DNA from: Planococcus citri
Lineage: Eukaryota > Arthropoda > Insecta > Hemiptera > Pseudococcidae
NCBI RefSeq assembly: GCF_950023065.1
Contig: NC_088677.1
Span: 10,496,001-10,560,000, forward strand
Direction: 5' to 3'
Length of the DNA: 64,000 nt
Position 1 is the first letter of the stretch. Each line of letters begins with the position of its first letter. This document shows positions 1-12,165 of the stretch, piece after piece. The notes beneath the pieces were generated by a model that did no database searches, was not told where the DNA came from, and saw nothing but the letters and a program-made list of their open reading frames with translations. The translations under genes were made by a program, and so were the position numbers.

Positions 1-2480
1 ATAAATCGGACTTCCAGAAGTATTTTGGTAGTATCAAAACAGATCCAAACCATCTGTCAACTTTATAATTGAATATGTGAAATTTTGTGAGGATTACAAT
101 TTCAAAACTAAGGTGGGTGCTTTAAAAAGGCTCAAAACCATTCCTAATATATTTTTTGGTAGGAGAGGAAGGAAGGAGGGGGGGTAAAAATTGAAGAAAA
201 TGTCGAATTTCAACTTTTTAGCTTCATTGAATTTTTTTTTTTTTTTTTTTCTAGCTCTGGCCTCAATTTGTTTTTTTTCAACTCTCCAGAATTTTATAAA
301 TACCTACATATTATTTTTAGTTTCAAAAGAATAATGTATTGTGGGAAAAAACTTTGAGCCGAAACGATACATACATTTTATCTGACTCGTATTAAAATGA
401 CAATCAAAAAATAAATTTCTACAAAAAAAAAGTTTCATCCTAAAAAATTGTTGTTGAGAAAAAAACTGTCACAAAGTTTCAGTTGGTTGCCCAATAAAAT
501 TTTTTCGTTTGAAAATTTGTTTGCATAATAGCATAAAAATGTGTCTTTCAAATACTTTGAAAATTTGTAGCACGCCAAATTTTCCATTCAGACTGTTAAC
601 ATTTACACTGAGAACCAATGATTCAAACCCATTACCAACCCACGTACCTGGAGACTTGTCTCGTGGGAATACTCGTATTTTGCAACATTCATTCGTTTTC
701 ACTCATTTTCATCGCTTTTCCTATATAACGAATTACTTTGTAGAATAAACTTTGCAAACGATAAAAGTAGCCTGCATTAAAAACAGACTAACGTAACGCC
801 ATAATTTTTCTTTTCAAACACGAAAATTTTCAACGTTGAAAATTTCACAATTCGCTCGTAACCGAGAAAAAATCCATCATTCTGGCGAGAGCTTTGTTTA
901 AAACAACAAAGCAGCGTGAACTCTCTCTCGAAGAAAAACTTAAGACTATGAGAGCATATTCTCGAGAACGCGGAGCCGAAGACGTAGAGAGAATCCGGTA
1001 ACAAATAAATTTCGATAATTATTCTCATTTTCGAAACATTTACCAACTTTATTTTCAAATATTTAACTTTCATTTTCGGTGCAAGGCCGACGAAGCTGGA
1101 AAAATTTACTATTCTGCTAATTAACGACGACGAGAAGAAAATTTCCTTTATTAGGGTACATTTTTTATTCAACACGACGTTGGGTTTAATGAAAAAAGCA
1201 ACGAATTTATTTTCTTTTTCGAGGTTTGATGCACTCGAGGGTACGATAACGATGTTCTTTCACTTTGGGTTGAAAAATTGATACGTGTGTATTAAAAAAA
1301 TGGCCACTTGAAGAGTCAAAGGCACTTTAGAATGGCTTGACGAAAAATATGATTCTTATAATTTGTTCAACTACGATCTTATTCTTCGAGTGTCTGTTTC
1401 TCCAAGGTCAGATACGTTTCAGTTACAACTTGAACTTTTAGGTACAGCATTCCAAATGTCAAAAGCACCGAATTTGGTTAAACGAGGGAACAAGACGAGG
1501 TAAAGAAAATGTACGGAATTTAGGGCCTGGCCAGGTTATCAAAAAATCAGAATAGGTAAACTTTTCAAGCAAAATAGTTACAGAAGCCAGAGTTTGTGGA
1601 ATTTCGAAACATCCTGTCTTTTCCAATTTCTCTTCCACTCGTAGGATTAGAAAATCCAATTGGTACATTCTCTACAATAATTACAAATGCTACAGAATCC
1701 ATCCAGCCGAAAAGTTTTTTTTTTCTCGAGATTATTTTCAATTTTCAAGAAAAATACTGCCGAATAAACGTTGAAAAATACCCGATAAAATTGACGACGA
1801 GAGGGACGTTGTCGAGGGGTTTAGAAAAAAAAAGCAAGAAGAGACAAATAAAAACGAACAAAATTCAATCCTAAAACAAATAATAAAAACTTGGATAAAA
1901 ATTTAATTCCGCTTAATATTACTTAAGCTGGAAAAGTTGATTTTTTTTCTTCATTTCTTTTCGCTTTCTAGCCGGGCCGTCACAACAAATGAGTATCTCA
2001 TGGTGAAATTTCCAGCATATGCTGAGCCATATACTTACTGACGATAGTTTGTGGCATGCCATGGCACGGTCGGGCCGAGTTTAAAATGAAGAAACGATAC
2101 AAGCACAAGGCAACGGATGTTTTCTTTTCCGGATTGTTGTTGTTGTTTTTCGTGATGGAAAATATTTTGCTTGTGTACAGGCCTCGCCTGGCCGCCTTGA
2201 AAGTATCGTTTGTTTCCAACTATTTTTCACTGTTGGTCATTTTTCTTTCATTGAAAAAGTTTCCTCCTTTGAAACGTAATATTTTTCGAATTAATTGATT
2301 TTTTCGCTGGTTTTTACTCGTACTTTCGGGTTTTCGCCCAATAGACGAGTGCATACATGGTGTCCCGAGAAACATGTGTTGCTACCGAGTAGGAAAATTC
2401 TCACGTGATGCCATTTTTAAAAAATATTTTTCCGAACTCAAAATGATCATTTTTTTGCTTACCTACTCATGAATGAATAT
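1..2480. other. AT-rich sequence, no gene seen
   Basis: I see no supported gene in this stretch. It contains homopolymer runs, including a poly-T tract near 233-250, and short open frames up to 132 codons that lack recognisable domains or splice context. It ends where the palindromic satellite begins. Confidence 0.5.
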
Positions 2481-5400
2481 TTTGTTAATTTATTGGGAAA
2501 TCGATTCAGTCGTTCACGAACGAATGTAGCCATGCTCAAAAGTGAATCGTTCGCGAACGAATAATTCAGTAGAAATGTCACATTTAATTTATGTTCTTTT
2601 AAAAATATCAAAAATAATGATTAAAAAAAGTACATATTCGCACAGTTTCAAAATATTTCTTTAATGAACTGATTCAGTCGTTCGCGAACGAACTCATCTG
2701 ATTCAGAAACGAATCGTTCACAATTCAAAGCATTAGAGGTACTCGTACTTGGGTATAAACACTTTTAAAAACAAACAAAAAAAAAAATGAAAAAAAACAA
2801 GTTTTTGAAAATGATTTGTCAATGATTCGATTCTGTCGTTCCCGAACGAATCTCATATCTCGGAAATAACCAGTCTTGAGTATAAAAAAAATCTGCTCAA
2901 TGTTATGCATTTTTTATTTAAATTGGTCATTCATCAAACTACTAGTAGTTTGAAAAATATGCACCAAAGAATCATTTCAGTCGTTCGCGAACGAATCTTT
3001 TTTCTATGAAATTAACCACTCATAATCGAAATGATTCCATCGGAATATTAAACAATTTTTTTTCATTTTTAAAATGAGAGTGACTAAGTGCCAAATTTTA
3101 GACAGGAAAATAGTTCGAGAATGATGCATCAATTGAATCGAATCAGTCGTTCGGGAACGATTCTTCGTTCTCGAAATGAATCATTCGTAACCGAAAATAT
3201 TCCACTGCTCGTAATATTAGGATCTTAAGATTTTTTTTTTTTCAAATATCAAGTCTCAGGCAAGAAACTAATTCGAGAATACTCCATCAATGAATCGATT
3301 CAGTCGTTCGGGAACGATTCTTTTTTGCCGAAACGAATCGTTCGAAACCGAAGAGATTTTTTCACTGCGATGTCATACAACTTTTTTTCAGAATATGATA
3401 CCCATCATCTCAAACATAAGCGTAATTTGAGAATGATTCATTTGAACGAATCGAATCAGTAGTTCGTGAACGAATCCTCTTGTAAAAACATCTCCTTGCA
3501 ATTTTATAAAATATTTTCCCAAATAGGTAAGTATCATACCGACCTTAAACGAAAGAATAATTCGAAAATAATTCATGTGAATGGATTGAATCTATCGTTC
3601 GCGAACGAATCATCTTTCTGAAAGGCTTAAATCGTTCATAACGGAAGAGAATTTATATCTGCAATAAATTAAGATATTTTTCTTTCAAATATTATACTTA
3701 TTACAAACGAACAACCGAACAAGTGATTGAGGAATAATTCATCACCGAATTGAATCAGTCGTTCGCGAACGAGTTCACTTTCTGAAAGAAAAATTGTTCA
3801 TAATGGAAGAGATTTCACTGCAATATTGCGTAACTTTTCTTTCAAATATCATTACAAACGAACAAGTGATTGAGGAGTGATTCGTCAACGAATTGAATCA
3901 GTCGTTCGCGAACGAATTCTCTTTCTGAGAGGCAAATCGTTCATAATGGAGGAGATTTATTTTATCTACAATATTGTGCATTTTTTCTTTCAAATATCAT
4001 ACAACAAATAAACAGAAAGTTCAAGAATGATTCATCAACGAATTCGAATCAGTCGTTCGCGAACGATTCTTTTTTCTGCAAAACGAACCTTTTCATAACT
4101 GAGGAGATTTCATCGCAATATCATTGTATCTGCAATTTTTCTCTCAAATGTCATGCATCAAGCAATCAAGAATGATGCAATTACGATTTGAACAGTCGTT
4201 CGTGAATGAATCATTTTTTCAGGAACGATTCATCGGTAATTGAAAAGTTTCGACTGCAATTTCGTTAAATTTTTTCTCAAATATCACACTTATTTCAAGC
4301 AAAAAAAAATCAATTCGAGGATATGGTTTGTTTCCTTGATTTGAATCAGTCGTTCGTGAACGAATCATTTTTTCTGAAACGATTTGTCGGTAATTGAAAA
4401 GTTTCGACTGCAATTTTGTAAGATTGTTTCTCAAATATCACATTTTTTTCAATCAAAAAAAAAAATTAATTCGAGAATATATTTTGCTTCCACGATTTGA
4501 ATCAGTCGTTCGTGAACGAATTATATTTTCTGAATCGATTTGTCGGTAATTGAAAAGTTTCGACTGCAATTTTGTAAGATTGTTTCTCAAATATCACATT
4601 TTTTTCAACCAAAAAAAAAATAATAATTCGAGAATATAGTTTGCTTCCACGATTTGAATCAGTCGTTCGTGAACGAATCATATTTTCTGAAACGATTTGT
4701 CGGTAATTGAAAAGTTTCGACTGCAATTTCGTAAGATTGTTTTTCAAATATCACATTTATTTCAACCAAAAAAAAATGAATTCGAGAATATGGTTTGTTT
4801 CCACGATTTGAATCAGTAGTTCGTGAACGAATCATATTTTCTGAAACGATTTGTCGGTAATTGAAAAGTTTCGACTGCAATTTCGTAAGATTTTTTCTCA
4901 TATATCACATTTTTTTCAACCAAAAGAAAAATTAATTCGAGAATATAGTGTTTGCTTCCACGATTTGAATCAGTCGTTCGTGAACGAATCATATTTTCTG
5001 AAACGATTTGTCGGTAATTGAAAAGTTTCGACTGCAATTTCGTAAGATTTTTTCTCAAATACTGATCACATTTATTTCAAGCAAAAACAAAATCAATTCA
5101 AAAATTAATCATTTCCCCGATTTGAATCAGTCGTTCGCGAACGAATCCTTTTCCATGAATCCTTCATGAACATGAATTAAAAGGTTTAATCACAATATTA
5201 TGCAATTTTTCTCCCAAACTAACCCAACTATAAATGGTTTGGAAATTGATTTACCAATGAATCAATTTAATCGTTCGCGAACGAATCATTTTTTTCAGAA
5301 TAGATTGTGTGTGTCAAAAAAGATTCCACGTTTTAATTTTAATAGCATACTATTTTTTCTCAAATACTCGTATTTTGCCTCAAAATAAAAATTATTCAAG

Positions 5401-6830
5401 AATGATTTATCAGTAAGTAAACTGATTCATCTGTCGTTCGCGAACGAGTACTCGTTCTCAAAAATGAATCGTTCGTAACCGAAGAGATTTTATCCAAGTG
5501 TTTTGCAATTTTTCTTCGAAAGATTATACCTTGAACAATCAAGTAGGTTCGAGCAGATTTATCAACAAATTGATTCAGTCGTTCGCGAACGAATTCCTAT
5601 ACGTACTTGAAAATGATTTTCATTTGCAACCGTATAGATCTCGCTCCAATATCATAAAATACTTACATCATTTCTGTTTGAAACTTTGTGCCCCGAATAA
5701 TCAAGTTGGTCAGGACCGATTCATCTACAGATTGATTCAGTCGTTCGTCACGAACGAATTTTCATTCTGGAGAACAACTTGTGACTCATGAAATTCCACT
5801 GAAATGTCACACCACAATTTTTTTCTAATGTCATGTCACCAGGAGAATACAAGTACACTTTTGAAGGATCATTCATCAATGAATCGATCCAGTCGTTCGC
5901 GAACGAATCCTTTCATTCTAAAATGAATCTATTGAGATCGATCAGATTTCTCTGGAACATTACACGATTTTTGAAATAAAATAGTATCATATCATGCGAA
6001 CAATCAGATAGACAATAACGATTCACTAATGACTTGATTCAGTCGTTCGCGAACGAATCATTTTACTCTAAAACGAATCTTTTTAATTCTAACTGATTCT
6101 ACTGCAACTTTATACGATTTTTTGAATAAAATATTCTGTCACAAGCAATAATGATTCATCAATTATGACTCAGTTCCGTCGTTCGCGAACGAATCCATCG
6201 TGCCCAGAAACGAATCTCTCGCAATCGAACAAATTACATTGCAACTTTATACGATTTTTGAAATAAAATATCATGGCAGGAACAAACAGATAAGTATGTA
6301 AGTGTATCAATTCATCAATAATTCGATTCAGTTTTTCAGTCGTTCGCGAACGAACCCTTTCAATTAAAAGTAAATCTCTTGTAATCGAACAGATTCCAGA
6401 ACAAAATTATACGATTTTTGAAAAGAAAAACATCATGACACGAACAAAAAAATGGTCAATAATTAGGTTTAGCAATGACTCGATTCAGTCGTTCGTGAAC
6501 GAATTTTCGTTCGAAAAACGATTCGTTTTCAAGCGATAAGATTTTGTTGAGATGTCAAGTTTGTGATTTTTTTTAGGCATCTTGTCGCAAAAATATGTAC
6601 AAGTAGTTTAGGAATCATTCATCAACGAATCAATTCGGTCGTTCGCGAACGAATCTTGTACCTCAAAATCGACTCTTTCAGTGATGAAAAAAATTCCACT
6701 GCAGGTGTTGAGTGCATATAGAATCTTGTAACAGAGAACCATACGAAGTTCTGGATTAAATTGACCAGTGAGTACATAAATCGATTCTATCATTCGCGAA
6801 CGAATTTTCTCACTCTCCAAAATGAATAAT
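2480..6830. repeat. Satellite array A: ~153-bp units on a perfect palindrome
   Basis: About 29 units follow one another, each with a core such as CAGTCGTTCGCGAACGAATC. Cores lie at roughly 2510, 2673, 2834, 2979, 3145, 3301, 3452, 3592, 3748, 3899 and so on to 6788, a mean spacing near 153 bases (range about 137-166). The core TTCGTTCGCGAACGAA is a perfect 16-base palindrome with four CpG steps. Sequence between cores is AT-rich and diverges, except at 4200-5060, where six neighbouring units are nearly identical (shared GTCGGTAATTGAAAAGTTTC) and so look recently homogenised. The 71-81 codon open frames on the minus strand in this part are by-products of the repetition. Confidence 0.92.
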
Positions 6831-9289
6831 CGCCCTCAAAAGTATTATTTCGCAGCCGTATACAAGTTTATTTCCATACATTATTCGATCAAAGATGAAA
6901 AAAGTCCAAAAATTTCTCGAAAAAAATCATTTTTGTATACTCTATTCAACAAACATCTCCGCAAGTTCAAGAACACCCTGTATATCCTCCCAATGGCCAA
7001 TTTTCTCGCAACTTCAGCCTTCTCGTGTCCGTCACACGTCTAACTATACGCGTAATTCAAGCCAAACGCGAGCTTTTTAATCGAAACATCGCTGCTTGCT
7101 CTAGATACGATGACATCGACTTATAGTTGCGATGCCACAGCAGAGGGGGTCTGTGGGGGCACCCAAACGAGCGAGCTTTTCTTCCAAGTTGAATTTACGT
7201 CATCATTAACACTATTAAGGGTGCGTAAGAAGCGAATACGCGTATATATATAGTGAAAGAAAACCGTCGACGTAAACGAATGACGGCATTAAATTCAAAA
7301 ACCAATGTGAAACATAAAAACCAGCTTTCGCCTCAAAGAAAACGACGACGGCTTTATAGTAAGAAAACGCAGCCAGCCCGGATAAGGCGGCGGAAATCAA
7401 CCGAGCGTATAAGAAAGAAATGTTACACGAATTGAAGGGGCTGGGCTGGGCCAATGTGTATTTGAGTAATGGATACATAAGAAGAGTTTTTTGAGTAATG
7501 GATGCATCTACGTATATTCCAGCCATCCATACATATATGAATTGTACACCATATAAATGGCATGCTACCTTAGAGCTTCGTCGGTAGCTGTATAAGAAAC
7601 CCAACATCTCTTCTATGCAACCAGCAGCACATTAAAAGGATATAGCTCCGACGCACACCGATCATGAAGCTATCCGAATAAAAAGAGAGAGTCTCTCTAT
7701 TCTCGTATACGAGTATACCTTCTCATCGAAATTTTCTTTTGCCTTTGTACGAGCATCAGCTCAGCAATTTAACGCGAATAAGCGCCACAATACAATCAAA
7801 GCAAATCTATTCCAATTGTTACGCAAAAAAAATGAAAAAAAAAAGAAAAAAGATCTAGTAATTCAATTTCCGTCGTATAGAATATAGGTAGCGAAAAACG
7901 AACCAGAAATTCTCTTACATTTTGTACTTACTATTTTCTATCTCGTAGTGTATACTCGTAGGAGTCGAGTATATAAAGAGAAGCCTTCTTTCATCCAATA
8001 CACTTACATGATCAATGTTCACCGCTCAAAAATCTAATCGAAAAATGAATAAACCTTAAAGGCGTTATTTCGTCGAGCAAAAGACTTGTATCTTGGATGG
8101 CGTGCAGAGGCACAAATACCCTCGAGTTAGACGCGCATTTAACGAAATGAAATTATTTTTCAACTTACCGCTGCGATGCTGACGCTGGCGAAAATAGCAC
8201 GTCAGCTAGACTGAAAATTGCAAAGCTGTCGATTTCGTTTAGTCTATAGTTTGTTATATAATGAGGTATTTTTAAAAACACAGGGTAAACTTATTTAAAC
8301 TCCCAGTTGTAATTAATGTTCGGAGTCTCGAAGTCTTTTTTTTTGTTCAATAATGCGAGAAGACAATGCGTGAAAAAGCTCCTATAACTTCGTCATTTTG
8401 AGAGACGATACGATGCGGACGTTCCATTCTCCTTTTTTTCTTTCTGTTTTTTTAGCCTCGTTTTGAAATTTTTTCTCGTGTTGTTCCAATTATTTCTCGA
8501 AAAAGTCATCTCATCCAACCAAGGAAAAAAAAGGCTGTCGAAAAATTCTTCGAATTACGTGTCGTAGCTTGGCAGGTTGTAAAAGCTGGGATATTTGGAA
8601 CAATTTTCGACACTGATGAGGAAATTTTTCTCGAAATGAACATTATGTTATTTTACACTCTTCATTTGATTATGACTCGAGTTAAAAAAAAAAAGTACAT
8701 TATTGCTGAAGTTTGAGTAAGTACCAGAAAAGGATTTTAATGTGGCCGTTTCTCTGTTATTCTGACGAAAAAAATTTTTAATTCAAGATTTTCCCAGAGA
8801 AGTGGTTTTTGCAATTTCAGAATTTATCAAATGAGGAATTTACACTTGAACTTTGATCATGTCAGAAAAAAACTTATTATGAGATTTTTTCATCAGAGTA
8901 GGTGTAACATATGTTCTTAATTAGTATCAGCTCGAAATTATTATTATTATTATCTACCTATTTTTTTGAAAACTCATTTAGATATTTGTAGGTACCTATC
9001 CACATTATTTTGTTTAATTTCCAAAATTTCCAAAATTGGGGTTCAAGCAAGTGACTGAATATTTTTTGTTCGGGGTCAATATTTTGCATTTGGGAATTTT
9101 TTGACGCAACAAATTGAATCCTACTTTTTTCAGCTTCCTGGAGCTCATAATTTCGTTCTCTCAGAAATTTTCATATTTTGAATGATTTTTGGCAAAATCA
9201 GTTTTAAATTGAGGTGACTCTTAATTTTTTCTATGTAATTATAAAAAGATCAATGATGCAGCAGGAAAAAGTTTAATAATCTCGTTAAA
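6831..9289. other. Unique-looking sequence, no gene seen
   Basis: This stretch lies between two tandem arrays. It is less repetitive and somewhat richer in CG dinucleotides at 7000-8200. A 130-codon open frame on the minus strand at 7215-7607 has no recognisable domain and looks like chance. A regulatory or intronic role is possible but not shown. Confidence 0.4.
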
Positions 9290-11690
9290 ATGTCATTAAC
9301 CCTTGAAAAGGACAACAATCTTGAGAGAAGGTCGATGACTTTGAAGAAAATGACATTCATCGTGATAAAAGGTCGATTGACTGTAATAAATAGATAGGTC
9401 ATTGACTTCAAGAGAAATTCATTAGCTCTAAGAAGAAGGTCGTTAACATTGGGGAAAGATTACTGACCTTGAGTAAAATGTCATTGACCTTGAAAAAATG
9501 ATCAACTTTCCTATGGTGGATAAAATATGTCCTTGAGGATAAGGCTTATGAGTTCATGACCTCAATATGCGGATCAATGACATTGACTCAAAGGTCAATG
9601 AACTTCTAATAAAGGAGAATGTCTTTGAGGAAGAGATAAATGGTCCTGGAAGAAAGTTCAATGACCGAGGAGCTCAATTGTCCCAGGAGAAAAATTAATA
9701 ACTCAAGGTAAAGGTCAATAGTTTGAGAGAAATGTCAATTGGGGCAATGACCCTGAAAGATAGACCAATGACGGAGGTGGCCAATTGCCCCAGAAGAAAA
9801 ATTCAATTGGACCAATGACCCTGTAAAAAGGTCAATGCCTTCAAAAAAGGTCAATAACCATGGCGGTCAATTGTTCTGGGAGAAAATTAATGACTCGAGA
9901 TAAAGGTCAGTACTTTGAGAGGAATGTCAGTTAGGCCAATGACCCCAAAAGAAAAGTCATCGACCGAGGTGGTCAATCGTCCAAGCGGAAAGGTTAATAA
10001 TTTTGATAGAAATTTCAATTTGACCAATGACCCTGAAAAAAGTCGATGCTCCCAAAAAAGGTAAATGACCGTGGTGGTCAATTGTCTTAAGAAAAAAATT
10101 GTGATTACTTGAGATGAAGCTCAATAGTTTGAGAGGAATGACAATTGGTTCAATGACCCTGAAGGAAAGGTCAATGACCGTGGCGGTCAATTGTTCTGGG
10201 AGAAAAAAGAATGACTCGAGATAAAGGTCAATATGTAGTTTGAGAGGACTGTCAATTGGGTCAATGACCCTGCAAGAAAGGCCAATGACCGAGGTGGTCA
10301 GTTGTTCCTGGAGAAAAATTCAATTCGACCAATGACCCTGTAAAAAGTTCAATGCATTCAAAAAAGGTCAATAACCGTGGCGGTTAATTGTTCTAGGAGA
10401 AAATTAATGACTCCAGATAAAGGTCAGTACTTTGAGACTTGAGAGGAATGTCAGTTAGGCCAATGACCCTGAAAGAAAAGTCATCGACCGAGGTGGTCAA
10501 TTGTCCAAGAGGAAAGGTTAATGCCTTTGATAGAAATTTCAATTTGACCAATGACCCTGAAAAAAAGTCAATGCTCTCGAAAAAGGTCAATGACTGTGGT
10601 GGTCAATTATCTTAGAAGAAAAATTTGATTACTGGTGATGAATGTCGATAGTTTCAGAGCAATGTAAATTAGGTCAATGACCCTGAAAGAAAGGTCAATG
10701 GCCGAGGTAGTCAGTTGTCCAAGTTGAAAGGTTGATAATTTTGATAGAAATTTCAATTTGGCCAATGACCCTGAAAAAAGGTCAATGCTCTCAAAAAAAG
10801 TCAATGACCGAGGTGGTCAATTGTCTTGGGAGAAAAATTAATTACTAGAGATGAAGGTCAATAGTTTGAGATAAATGTCAATTGGGTCAATGGCCCTGAA
10901 AGAAAGGTCAATGACCGAGGTGGACAATTGTCCCAGGAGAAAACTTAATGACTCGAGATGATAATGGTCAATACTTTTGATAAACATTTCAATTGGACCA
11001 ATGACCCTAAAAAAGGTCATTGCTCTCGAAAAAGGTCAATGGCCCTGGTGGTCAATTGTCTTGGGAGAAAAATTGATTACATGGAGATGAAGGTCAATAG
11101 TTTGAGATAAATGTCAATTGGATAAATGACCCTGAAAGAAAGATCAACGACCGAGGTGGACAATTGTCCCAGGAGAAAACCTAATGACTCGAGATGATAA
11201 TGGTCAATACTCTTGATAAAAATTTCAATTGGACCAACGACCCTGAAAAAGGTCAATGCCTTCGAAATGGTCAATCACCGCCACGGTGGTTAATTGTTCT
11301 AGGAAAAAAACTAATGACTCTTGACAAAGGTGTCAATAGCGATACTATTGAGAGGCATGTCAATTACATTTCAGGTGAAGGTCAATGACCTTGAAGAAAA
11401 GTCAATAATTTCCTGCTTCCCTTTTATAAAAATGCAGGGATCGTCATCGATACTTAAATATATTGAGGAAAAGTTCAATAACCACGTGGAAAGGTCATTA
11501 ACATCTGAAAAGAACAACTGATGACTTTCAGGAAAATACCATTCATTTTGATAAAAGGTCATTGACTGGGATAAGTAAATAGGTTATTGACTCCATGAAA
11601 AATTCATCAAAATTAGGGGAAAAAATCATTGACGTTCGGAAAAGATCACTGACCTTGGGTGAAATGTCATTGACCTTAGCTTGGCGCATA
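9290..11690. repeat. Minisatellite array D with AGGTCA / TGACC half-sites
   Basis: A short motif of the type AAGGTCAATGACCCTGAAAG is repeated with a higher-order period of about 100-110 bases. The period is marked by GACCGAGGTGGTCAATTGTC or variants near 9965, 10070, 10175, 10285, 10490, 10700, 10805, 10915 and 11040. Many units carry GGTCAATGACC (for example near 10169, 10258, 10674, 10907). At 11379-11391 the sequence is the perfect inverted repeat AGGTCAATGACCT. The edges at 9290-9480 and 11520-11690 are more degenerate and share TCATTGACCTT. Confidence 0.9.
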
Positions 11691-11789
11691 TTCTGCCGTT
11701 TTCTGAGAACTACTCTCCGAACGAACTATCGAAAAATCTGAATGATTTTTTTATTCTCAGAAATCAAAATAAATGAGGTAAAATTACAT

Positions 11790-12160
11790 TGAAGTTGGGT
11801 CATTCTATGCCAAATCAGCGCTCATTGGTACCCAACCTCTTTGGTGGAGGGGGTGTAAAGGATCTGTTTTTTTTCAGCAGCAGAAATTTCTCTTCATAAT
11901 ACCCACACACAAATTTGGAGACGAATCGCTCCGGAGTGCTGCAATCAGAGAAGGCATGTTTGCAACGCCTCGAAAATAATTATGAATAAGTAGTTTTAAA
12001 ATTATCTTTATGCAAAAAAGCATCATATTTGAGAAATTGTACCTATGTACATCACATTCACAAACAAAATATTTGTCAAGTTTTTGAATTTTTAATCATT
12101 TCAATTCTACCAGGAAAACATTCTTTACATTACCACCATTCACATTGCACAAGCACATTT
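11790..12160 (-). repeat. Duplicated 3' flank of the OR genes, copy a
   Basis: The block includes a TATGCCAAATCAG motif near 11812, a CGAATCGCTCCGGAGTGCTG segment near 11923, and TAGTTTTAAAATTATC near 11992. Diverged copies lie downstream of the other receptor genes at 50335-50480, 55535-55735, 58030-58200 and 63360-63540. The flank was therefore copied together with the genes. The reverse complement of TTTAAT at 12091-12096 gives ATTAAA, a possible weaker poly(A) signal about 70 bases past the OR-1 stop. Confidence 0.75.
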
Positions 12161-12165
12161 CATGG

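Noticed and set aside
777..1175. 132-codon minus-strand frame
   Set aside because: No domain and composition as in the surrounding non-coding DNA.
4219..5058. Four overlapping minus-strand frames with LTKLQSKLFNYRQIVSE
   Set aside because: They follow the homogenised units of array A. Each is one repeat read through, not a gene family.
2480..6830. CRISPR-like array of palindromic repeats with spacers
   Set aside because: The host is eukaryotic, the spacers are related to one another, and spacing (about 153 bases) and core length do not fit CRISPR.
7215..7607. 130-codon minus-strand frame
   Set aside because: No domain, no splice sites, and aromatic-rich composition typical of translated AT-rich non-coding DNA.
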